NCBI GenBank assembly: GCA_014529385.2
Contig: CM043958.1
Coordinates: forward strand, 148,396,385 to 148,460,384
From: Adiantum capillus-veneris
Taxonomy: Eukaryota > Streptophyta > Polypodiopsida > Polypodiales > Pteridaceae
Direction of reading: 5' to 3'
Length of the DNA: 64,000 bases
Shown: in pieces, positions 36,007 to 45,269 of the stretch
Position numbering within the stretch: the stretch's first letter is position 1
Layout: each line of letters starts with the position of its first letter
Program-made: the position numbers and the translations under genes
The notes under the pieces: generated by a model
Told to the model about the DNA's origin: nothing
What the model saw: only the letters and a program-made list of their open reading frames with translations
The model's database searches: none

Positions 36007-37327
36007 ATGTCCACGCATAGACGGCCCAAACCAGAGATAGAGAAGATTGTGTTGCACAACACAAAAGTCTCAGAGGGGGTATGGATCCCACAAGTATTCA
36101 AGAAGGGTGCATGGGTCTACATGAAATCGTCACGTGCTGGACCTCATCGCGTACGGTGTCGAGGCGTATTGGAACGTCATTGGAAGGGCCGGCTATTGGC
36201 ATTCAAAGAAACCAAGTCTGGAATGGTGGCCATCGTGCAACACGTCTACAGTGCAGCTGAGATCCACCTCAAGAGAGCTTCAACTCAATTTGCACCTCAT
36301 TGTAAGTTTTCATGGTTTAGCTATCCCATGCATATGTCATGCTTAGGTTTATGTGATCATTATGTTTAACTAAGGGCATTTGTAAAGATGTTTTTCCATC
36401 CAGCTTAGTTGAGGAGCAGCCGCTTGAGTGCCTCTCAGGCACGTTCATGGTTGTGCATGCTCACATTGAGGAGCTTATGTTTCCTAATGTCTCATCGAAA
36501 AAACTTACCGAGCAGCAAATATTCATGTGCTCCCACAAGTACGTGGTGCCAAAGTCAAGCCAAAGCTATGGTAGGTTAGAAGCCTTGGAGACACCCTCAT
36601 TGCAGAGTGCAGAATGGACAACTCCAGACCATTGGGCTTTGCTTTCTTTCAAGCGCAAGGTGCTGCAAGATTTCCAAGGGTCCCTAAAGTTTGGTAAGGC
36701 AACCAGATCGGTGGGTCTCAGTTGGCATTGTCCCATTCATTTGTTTGTGCATGCATTCTGCTTCTGCCGATTGTAGAAACACCAACAATGTTTGTTTGCA
36801 AAGAAGTTGACATAGATGCAATGGACACCATTCTAGGTGTCAATTGGGGCTATATTGACGGTTTGCATGATGGTGACCGTTATAAGTGCAATGTGTCCCC
36901 CACACAGCTTTGCCTTCGGTATTTGAAATGAAGGTGCACCTTGTATGCACGGTTTAGCTACGAGAGGTGGATGCACAAACGTGGCACATGGATACCCTTG
37001 CAGCTGACAGCCGAAGAGGTTCAATCCTTTGAAATTCGTGTCCGCATGCCCAATAACGAGGTGGAGGTGGTTGCATTGAATCTGCATTGGACTCTTGCCA
37101 ATCTTTGGGAACACTTTGTCATAATGGGATTCGAGGATGTCGGTAATGCAAGTTTCAAACTGGAACAACGCAAGGTCTGCTTTGTGCTTGCTTAGCTACC
37201 TTTTCTTATTTTTTGTGGGTTTTTGTATTTTGATTGCCCATTTTTTGGTTGTATGGATTGGAAGGCGGATGGAGGCCACTATGCTTGTTTACAAAGATTG
37301 GGCTACAGACGAAATCATCTTGTCTAA
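36007..37327 (+). CDS. Five-exon gene of element B, unknown family (BAH-like features)
   Basis: Exons chosen by GT-AG borders and phase: 36007-36301, 36409-36570, 36613-36693, 36777-37174, 37265-37327. They sum to 999 nt, a continuous frame of 333 codons with a terminal TAA. One in-frame TGA remains at 36929-36931. The start is MSTHRRPKPEIEKIVLHN. Residues about 30-150 (KKGAWVYMKSS, AIVQHVYSAAEIHL, VVHAHIEELMFPNV, FMCSHKYVVP) have the rhythm of a BAH-type chromatin-reader fold (GxxVY..., ELxxP..., C-V), but this is only a resemblance. The second half (MDTILGVNWGYIDGLHDGD, FSYERWMHKRGTW) is unfamiliar. It is followed 250 bp on by another plus-strand gene and converges on the H3-like gene. Confidence 0.55.
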
Positions 37328-37577
37328 GTGAATTGGCTTGTAACTTTAATCGTTTATATATTGGATATCTTATTAAAGATTTTGAAAAGTTTTAAGGTGT
37401 TGTACTTGATTTTGTACTTGAGTTTTAAGGTGGTGTAAATTTATTTTTTAAATGCATATTTTTAATCTTTTTTCGAGATGGAATATGTCTATATAAGGGG
37501 GACCACCTCCTCATTTCACCATTTTCATCCTAGCATTGCAGAGAGACCTAGCATACCCAATCACGCAAAGAGAAGAA

Positions 37578-39094
37578 ATGGTTGCTACTAGTGCTTTAGA
37601 TGCATTCCTTACTAAGGTTGGGCATGCAAATCGCCTTGAGCTTCAAGCATTTTTCACAACCCAACCCGATTTGGAAACCACCTTGACCCTCCACTCTCAA
37701 TCTCTTGAGCACATTACTTCATACATTTCCACGTGCATGGGGAGATTCATTGTTGAGTTACCAAACCGGCCAGGGCAATGGGTCCCTGAAGGCCTTCTCC
37801 ACCACATCTATGAAGGGGACAGGCCATTTCATCAGTGGCTTGCACGCTTTGCCACCATAGCACAACCTGCCGGACAATATGTGCGGCTTGAAGCTTATGA
37901 TGTGCGAGCAATGCATAAGGGAAGGATCAAAAACACTTTTTTCTCTGTTCAGGCCATAATGATCTTCCTCCTTCATGAGTGCCCAGCAGGCCGTGACGTA
38001 GTGCTACCACACTTGCAGATCGGTGGGTTACTGGCTGATGTGAAGGACCCCAAGCCCGCGGCCATTGAATCATCCGCAGAGGAGAGGACGCTTGCCTTGA
38101 CCTACCCTATAGGGATTCAAGGCCTCTCCATCTGTCGGTTCATCCTCGGGACCGCTAGAAGGAACCACCACTCGCGATGCCATCCCTGAGGTAGAGATTA
38201 CCCGCTTCTCCTCCATTGTGGTGAGTGGGGAGGAGTTTGTGTTTATGCACGATCTGGAGAAATCCTTTGAGCTTCGCATGGATGAGTGTTTCGCCATCCT
38301 CGATGCCCATGGCAAGTTTGAGGTTGATACCACCACCTCCCATGACGATGATCTCCTACTGCCCATGGGGAATACTTTGGTGGACACAGTGGCGATCGCA
38401 CAAGCCGAGGTGGCAGCGGCCGAGCAGGCCAAGGTCTCTGAGGAGGAGCTTGTGGCCGTGCAAGCCATGTGTTTGGCTAAACGCGCAAGAGTGGATTCAC
38501 CACCACCTGCTGCAACATCTGTTTTTCTTGATCCAAAGGGGAAGTCAAGTGTGGATCTTTACTTGCACCCGGATGCCGATGAGGAGGATCGTAGACAAGA
38601 GGTATAGATGCTCACTTACATTTGATTGTTACAAATGATTTTGTTAATGTTATATCATAATTTTGTGCCATATCTCAGAAAACCTATGTTTTGCAGGATG
38701 TTCTGGAGGTTGACGCCTGGGCGCAATGGTCAAGGGGGAGGAGGACGCCGTTCGGACCTCAAGCGGCACTTGCTCACTACCTCGGCACACTTCCCACTAG
38801 TGTCGTGGTGTTTTTCCATGCCAACTACTCTCCCAATGGTCGCTACAACATTTTTGCTCTCCTTTCACTCTCCAAGGCGTTGTGTTTAACAACACTTGCC
38901 CAACGGCCAACCTTGTAGTGCTTCTAAAGAAATATTTTGCAATATCCACTTTCGGTGTTAACTTTCGCGGGAGCCTTATTGCCCATGCCGGCATGAACCA
39001 AGCTGTAGGGGTTAATGACACCCAAGAAATCACAACCACTTTACTTAACAGGGAGCCACCCCAAAAGGCCAAGCGCCAGAAAATTGTAATTTGA
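37578..39094 (+). pseudogene. Second plus-strand gene of element B, unknown family
   Basis: Starts MVATSALDAFLTKVGHANRL. The first open part runs to about 38110, a frame change at about 38108-38130 leads into a Ser/Pro linker and acidic helices (FVFMHDLEKSFELRMDECF, then an Ala/Glu-rich coiled coil). An intron with clean borders (38602-38696) follows. The last exon reads DVLEVDAWAQWSRGRRTPFG and, after another frame change near 38865-38880, FNNTCPTANLVVLLKKY, ending in the basic KAKRQKIVI at 39094. A basic KRARVD sits at about residue 300. I recognise no family. With two frame changes it is probably inactive here. Its position and convergent orientation suggest it belongs to the same mobile unit as the H3-like gene. 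Confidence 0.5.
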
Positions 39095-39361
39095 AAGATC
39101 CTAAAGCAAAAGCCGGATATCATGTAAAGCATTGATTTCTTTAATGAAACTACTTTTTGCTGTCTATGACTCTCTTTCTTGCAAGGTTTTGAATTTCTTA
39201 TATGTTGGGCTTCCATTGTGTATGAGAAGCACCATAATTTCTGCTATGACTACTAAAGGGTTTGGCAGGCATTAAAATTAATAAAATGCATACTTTGTTA
39301 TATCTAGGCTTCCAAAGTTATGGATGTGCCTAGTAAAGGGCTTGGAAGTCCCTAAAATATG

Positions 39362-39431
39362 CTGCCACAAGGGCGCGCATTGGGGCCTTCCATCAGCAGA
39401 TGAAGTATGCAAATGCGTGCCCTTGTGGCAG
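39362..39431. repeat. Imperfect hairpin 1 between the convergent genes
   Basis: Arms CTGCCACAAGGGCGCGCAT (39362-39380) and ATGCGTGCCCTTGTGGCAG (39413-39431) pair over 19 bp with one mismatch around a 32-nt loop. The same arms recur at 39761-39830. Confidence 0.9.
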
Positions 39432-39760
39432 ATGATTTTGGACCCATCTAGGAGCATAGCCAAGTGCAAAACAGAGTGACAATACATTAATACCCAGTTG
39501 CAAAATAGAAAGACATGCATACCCAGGTAGCCTTAAGCCCATCTTTCCCCAGATACCTAAATTTGTATTAACAAACCACAAGAGTAAACTATGTGGCAAT
39601 ATCTAGCCCATTTTGGAGTATAGGACTGACATGGACTAAGGGGGGATGATTGCCAGAAGCATCTATACTAATTGACGCATTAAAGCAAACAAAACATACT
39701 TATTGCTTGTCATAATTGTCTGGAAACCACTGGAAAGTGTTTGGAAAGCACTAGAAAAGG

Positions 39761-39830
39761 CTGCCACAAGGGCGCGCATCGTGTCCATCCATAGGCCTCT
39801 GGAAGCCCCAAATGCGTGCCCTTGTGGCAG
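39761..39830. repeat. Imperfect hairpin 2 between the convergent genes
   Basis: The arms are identical to those of 39362-39431 (39761-39779 and 39812-39830), and the total length is the same 70 bp. The loop differs, although both contain ccatc. Arms are conserved while loops diverge, so the paired arms look like the functional part. The hairpins could act as terminators or protein-binding sites. Confidence 0.9.
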
Positions 39831-40052
39831 CCAGTTTGGGAGAATTCCAAGCCATTTTCAACACTTTGTAACTGCTTTTGCCATGCAATAGTGAGTCACA
39901 TAGCATGGATACATCAGGAAGTGCATGCCCCACTTAGCCAAGGTGCTAAACGTAGGCAATTTTTCACAATAACAAGCTAATGTCTACATACATGCAATAG
40001 AAGGTAGACAAAACTTGGACCAGTGCTACATCGCATGGTACAGAATTAAAAC

Positions 40053-40167
40053 AATACAATGCGCAGTGGGGTATACAATAAAAGACGCTTATATTCAAAT
40101 TCTTCCCAATACAATGCACAAAGTGGGGTATACAATCAAAAGACGCTTGTATTCAAATTCTTCCCAA
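40053..40167 (+). repeat. 56-bp tandem duplication
   Basis: Two copies (about 40053-40108 and 40109-40167) start aatacaatg, contain gtggggtatacaat and agacgctt, and end tattcaaattcttccc. The second ends about 45 bp downstream of the H3-like stop codon (minus strand). Confidence 0.85.
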
Positions 40168-40213
40168 TCTTGGAGTTCCGTAAATACAAAAAGGTTTGAT
40201 GCCTAATTATAAG

Positions 40214-41075
40214 CTACTCCTCATGGCGCAAACGGTGAGCAAGCTGCATATCCTTGGGCATAATGGTTACACGCTTTGCATGGATGGCACATAGGTTAGA
40301 ATCCTCGAATATGCTAGTTAAATATTGCTTTGCTGCCTCTTGGACTGCCTCTATGGCCACAGCGCATCCGAAACTGAGTGTTGTACAATTGCAAAACCTC
40401 CCTGCATAGCCTTGCAAAAGGGGCCCTCCGAATCAAGAGCTCGGTGCTCTTTTGATAGTGTCGAATCTCCGCAAAAGCATGGCTGCACTTTCGTACCTTC
40501 TGAGGTCGACGTGGAGGTGCATTTTTAGCATGAGTTGGGGCATCTTGCTTCCTCTTCTTGTAGACAATGCTCTTTCTCTTTTTTTTCTGCACAGGCACTT
40601 CCAACACCTCATAATCTGATTCCACCCACTCTCCATCTGATTCGTGCTCTTCACTATTGAGCGGATGTGATGGTGTAGGTCCACTCCCTTTAGGAAGTGT
40701 CTTACCCCCAATAGACATGTGAGCCTGATAAGTTTGTATTTGGACGCCAACCCATGGGGCATCTTCATCCGTCTGCGTCTCTTCGGAGCCTTTTGACGGT
40801 TGCTTTTGGCTGTTTGTTTCTTTGCCTTGGTCGCTCTCATCCTCCCTGTTGCCATCAGAATCGTTGGAGTCCGATGAATAGACAACAAGGCGATGCTTCC
40901 TTCTCTCTTTTGCAGTTGTAGAGGACTGGCCATGCTGATTTGAAGCTCCATCTTCTTCTGTGTAGACTTCACCTTGAGCTTGTGAAGTTGTAGCTTCTGT
41001 TGCTGTACCTTTGAGTCGTTGGCCATCCGGCCCCTCTGGATATGCAATCCTAGCCGTTTGTTTTGTTCTTGCCAT
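40214..41075 (-). pseudogene. Histone H3-like protein with long tail insertion (element B)
   Basis: The start at 41073-41075 gives MARTKQTARIAYPEG, the exact first nine residues of canonical H3. A long charged insertion (about residues 10-195) follows, with an acidic serine cluster (SSDSNDSDGNREDESDQ) and a basic NLS-like segment (QKKKRKSIVYKKRKQ). The H3 fold begins at about residue 200: [20 protein letters not shown], then [16 protein letters not shown]. One frame change at about 40361-40368 separates this from the rest ([46 protein letters not shown]), which is nearly canonical to the C-terminus. Total about 286 residues against about 135 for H3. The gene lies 141 bp downstream of the preceding block on the same strand. 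The single frame change may be a real mutation or a sequence error. Confidence 0.88.
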
Positions 41076-41215
41076 GGTAGCACCTAGCAGGGAAAATGAC
41101 AAATGAGCGCCTTCAACCTTTCAATAGTTTTTTTTAAGATTTGGGCCCTTTCACACTATGCGGCCAATTGAGTGAAGCTCAAATAAACCAATTGAATTTA
41201 ACAACTAAACCTGGA

Positions 41216-44200
41216 TCATGCGGACAGCTGACGCGACGCCCAAACGCTGCCTTTTCGATACTTAGTTTCACTCCAAGCTTCATGGCCCAGGGACGCTCGC
41301 GAGCGTTTCCACTTCTCGGATGCTGCAGTACGGGAGGCGTTGCATAACTGCTTTGCTAACATCGACTCTCTTGCTTTCTCAATAGTACGAGTTCTCCCAA
41401 AGGTGTGCCTAAAAAACCAGTTAAACATCTCTTGGAGGTAGTTGGAGTGGGAACTACCACCACCATGCCGAGTATTCTTGAAGTAGACTCCTTTTGCTCG
41501 ATAGTGGGACTTCTCCATGCCTTGTGTACTCCATATATTAAGCGAACCATAGCGGTCCATGAAGTATGCACCATGCGCATAGAGAATGTGCTAAAACAAC
41601 CAAAAAGGAGATAAGACAATAGAAAAGTTGCATTTTCAAACATTGCATATGTATTAAGTCCGTTAAAACAAACCATGTAGTGTGTAATCTTGCTTTCAGA
41701 CCATCCGTCCTTAGCGGCCTTTGTGAATTCATAAAGCACCTTCTTGAACTCCTCTCACTGCTCAACGGTGGTGCTTGAAAGATTCATCAATTACACAACC
41801 TTTTGAAAGGATGACCATACTAGCTTGCGTTGGTTAGCAACCTCCACATTGGGATCTTTGTCCGTCGTGCATGAACACAAATCTTTCCACAACTCCCACC
41901 GCTTCTCACTTGCTAGATCGACACTTGCCTTGGATACCTGCATTGGAGACTTTGACATCTTCTTGAAAAATCGACGTGCCTTGGCTCCATTCATGGAAAC
42001 CTTCTGTGCCACCTCATATGTCTTCTCCCTACAAGTCTCTGCTACAATGTTCACCCTTGATCGGTGACATCCAATCTCATTAAGGAGCGTCTCCACCTCC
42101 TACAAGGAGTCTTGTGACCGTTGAAGGGGCTTCATTGTGAAAGCATAATCAATGTGATGCTTTAGGATCTTATCAAATATTCACATAAACGCATGCAATG
42201 TACAAAAGTGAACATTGTTGAGGGAGAAGGGAATTATGGGGTTCCACCCGGGATCTTTGCTATCCCTATTGGGCACCTGCAACATATCATGAAAGAACCG
42301 AAGTTTTCCACTCCCTATTTATATGGTCATCATTATCTTCGTCCAGACCTTCCACTTGAGTTGCTCGACTTGTCTTGTGCCCTTTCGTACAGAATGGACA
42401 GGGAAGTAAAGAATTTGCACCTTGTTTGCATCCAAGCATGCACTTTATGGTCTTTAGATCACCACCTAAATGCCATTCAACATCAAACTCCCCACGTCAT
42501 GGAACCATGAGCTTCTCACCGTTTATTTGAGCTTTAATGACCTCTGTGACCCATGGGATTCTGCTGAAAATCCATGCAAGGACTTCATGTGTCTCTTTCG
42601 GAACTTCAATTGCACCAAGCCACCATATATCCTTCTCTGATTGCACACTAAAAGAGGGCTTTGTCGCTTCACTCGAACTGCAAGATTTCTTGGCATAAGC
42701 TAGGGCTTCATTCATAAACGTGATGCTCATTCTCTCCAACTTTCTCCCTTTAACAATTACACGCTCATCCAACTTTAGCACGAACACAAGCTTGCCTTCA
42801 AGAACTGCCAACAATAGAAAGCCTCAGAATGCATGTTATGACACATCATAGAGCATGTAGGAGACTCTAAACTAACATGCATCACTCAAATTGTAGAAAA
42901 CAACCATGGACTGCTGCAATCATATCAAGTCCACAAAGATATTGTTGAATTTGGTGTAAACAAACCCTTCGGTCCGCAACACACTATTAGAAACATCACC
43001 GCTTCCCTTCCTGCGGCCCTTCCTTCCTTGTGATTTGCTACGGAGCGGCTGAAGAGACATCGTTTCTTCAATATACAAGTAGTCCCCTAATCGGTGAACA
43101 ACATCTTCATTTGACACCTTCTTGGCAATTGCCACTCTGTGAGGAAGTGGGAATAGGTTTTCCGTGACTCCTCGACTTCTTAATGCATCTTTTAACACTT
43201 GATGTATTGCTTGATAGCCCTTCGTACTAATCCCAACACCCTTCCCGCGGCCCTTCCTTCCTTGTGATTTGCTACGGAGCGGCTGAAGAGGCATCGTGTC
43301 TTCAATATACAAGTAGTCCCCTAATCGGTGAACAACATCTTCATTTGACGCCTTCTTGGCAATCGCCACTCTGTGAGGAAGTGGGAATAGGTTTTCCGTG
43401 ACTCCTCAAATTCTTAATGCATCTTTTAACACTTGATGTATTGCTTGATAGCCCTTCGTACTAATCCCAACAGCATCACAAATATCTTGAATATCTAGAT
43501 CAGTGACAATATTAGAAAAATCACTAAGAACTCTCTTAGTGATTGCGTCTTTCAAGTGTTTTGCCTCTGGAGCATCAAGCACCCCAATAAAATCCTCTTT
43601 GTTGAAACAAGAACGAAGTAAAGTAGCCCTAGCTGACGCATTCTCGCTGCCGCACGTTTCTTGGATGAAGTTCCTATTGCCTAAAACAACAATGATGAGC
43701 GGTATTAGACTTAAACAACATGAGGGACAGAACATGTTACCTTATAGCTATCACCCTTCGTTTTCTTGCACCTCCACGTGGTGCAAGAGTCTGAATTTTG
43801 GACAACTCTTGTTTCCTCACCCTACCTCCCATGGCAGTACTCTTCATGTGTGAAAGAGTATCCTCAAGCTTTTTAATTACACTTTCCTTAGTTGTGATGG
43901 TTCTCTTTGCCTCCTCAAGCGCACTAGTAGTTGTTTGCATCTGATCTTGAAGATTGTGGAAACTCCCATTGAGCAACTATCAATGACGCAAGTAGATCTC
44001 GGACCGCGCAATCTCGTGTTTGTTGAGTCTCTTGTAGTAGCCCAAAAAACCTTGCTCTCCATTTTCAATGTATTGCAACAGTGATGGAATGTTTGTAAAA
44101 GACAGATGAACATTGAGAGAAGGATCCTTTGGATACAAGCATCCGTCTGTCCAGAGATCCACATTCTTCTCCCCTTGAGCGCGGCGTTCGTTGGCTGAAG

Positions 44201-44330
44201 GTAATTGGCTGAAGGTAATGTACCCAAGCATGTTTTCTTTGTCGGAACATACTCTTGAGGTAGGCGTAGGAAAAGCCCTAGAGACCTACCGCGTGAAGAG
44301 CTTGCTGGGACATTGGTCACGTCGTCAAGA
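41216..44330 (-). pseudogene. Conserved unknown block of element B (transposase-like)
   Basis: Multi-exon minus-strand gene, best start at 44330 (MPLDDVTNVPASSSRGRS). In order: DLWTDGCLYP and GFLGYYK; a coiled coil near 43976-43740; a helical segment (LLRSCFNKEDFIGVLD, DICDAVGISTKGYQ) with an in-frame tandem duplication; NNIFVDL; FSVQSEKDIWWLG; GDLKTIKCM with PCPFC; KITHYMV; and WSTQGMEKSHYRAK with a basic end at 41216. These motifs recur in order in element A (15,509-18,113). Two visible lesions are a 14-bp tandem duplication (44191-44218) that shifts the frame and a TGA after the segment at 43406. Domain identity is unknown; the GDLKxxK...PCxxC part resembles transposase-like proteins. The H3-like gene follows on the same strand. 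Confidence 0.65.
43004..43471 (-). repeat. In-frame 234-bp (78-codon) tandem duplication
   Basis: Copies at about 43004-43237 and 43238-43471 are nearly identical (offset exactly 234 bp). Each encodes the helical segment from VGISTKGYQAIHQVLKDALR to QPLRSKSQGRKG. The copies are so similar that the duplication must be recent relative to the divergence between elements A and B. Confidence 0.92.
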
Positions 44331-44690
44331 GGCATTGTAAGATGGAGAGATGGAGCTTGAAGGATGGAGAGATGGGTGTGTAGGTGCAGCAGCAGCAGGT
44401 GCAGGTGCAGGTGCAAGGGGGATGGGTGTAGGAGAGGAGCTTAGATTAGGAGGGAAAGTTTCAATTTTGGGGAGAATTTTCTAAAAGTTTTGGAGGGAGT
44501 AAAAAATGTTGAATTATGAGTAATTTAACTTAAAAATACTTTTTTTAATATGTATATATGTTGGGGGTACTTTTTAGGGGGAATAGAGTTTTTTTGAAAG
44601 TTTTTGAAAAAAGTCATTTTTTTGACCTCTTCGACCCACGGATTTGATTAGGTGGCATGGGAGAGTTAAGAGGCCACTTACAAGTTGGCC

Positions 44691-44770
44691 AAAAAGCTAG
44701 AGAGAGAAGACCCCATACCCCCCTACTTTTCAAATGGTTTACCCCCCCCTTCCCTACTTTTTAAATGGTT

Positions 44771-44803
<33 letters not shown>

Positions 44804-44815
44804 TACCTTTTTAGG
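44691..44815 (+). repeat. Poly-C run of about 30 bp
   Basis: Long C homopolymer at about 44773-44803, preceded by shorter C runs and followed by ttttt. It lies between element B and the copia insertion. Length is unreliable. Confidence 0.9.
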
Positions 44816-44965
44816 GGTCAAAGGTGGAGGAGACCCTACCAAAATAGCCCCATTCAAAGCCTTTGTCCCCCTTAATCTTGGCAGGCTTCCTTGAAATTAG
44901 GGATTCTTACAAGGCCCATGGAGAGTCCATTTTTTTCCTAATGTGTACGCGAACACGGTGTTTAC

Positions 44966-45194
44966 TGCTGGAATTAGGGTTGCAGGAAAAACACACATAG
45001 CTTGGAGAAGATGAAGGAAGCTCAAGGCACACAACAGAGAATGCATTACTTAGTGTGCAATGGAAAGATAGATAACCCTAGAATGAATGGGCGTATATAC
45101 AATGCACGGGAGGAAAAAATCCTAGTGAGGGGAAAAATTCCCGAAAGGTCCTAAGTGTATTCAAACACATCACTACCACATGTATATGGTAACA
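44966..45194 (-). repeat. Copia 3' LTR
   Basis: 229 bp, tgctggaattag... to ...tatatggtaaca on the plus strand. The polypurine tract adjoins at 45195-45206 (minus strand ctagggggga). Confidence 0.95.
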
Positions 45195-45269
45195 AATCCC
45201 CCCTAGAGTGATGCACTGAATGAGAGCTAGCACATGCGCAAAGGGAATTTCCATGCCCTGAGGACACAA

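Noticed and set aside
38225-38638. 137-codon Trp/Pro/Ser-rich frame in the second plus-strand gene
   Set aside because: It is a shadow frame; the overlapping frame joins a clean intron and continues into the next exon.
40433-41083. 216-codon frame overlapping the element B H3-like gene
   Set aside because: The alternative frame has no H3 similarity, whereas the annotated frame starts MARTKQTAR and reaches the H3 fold.
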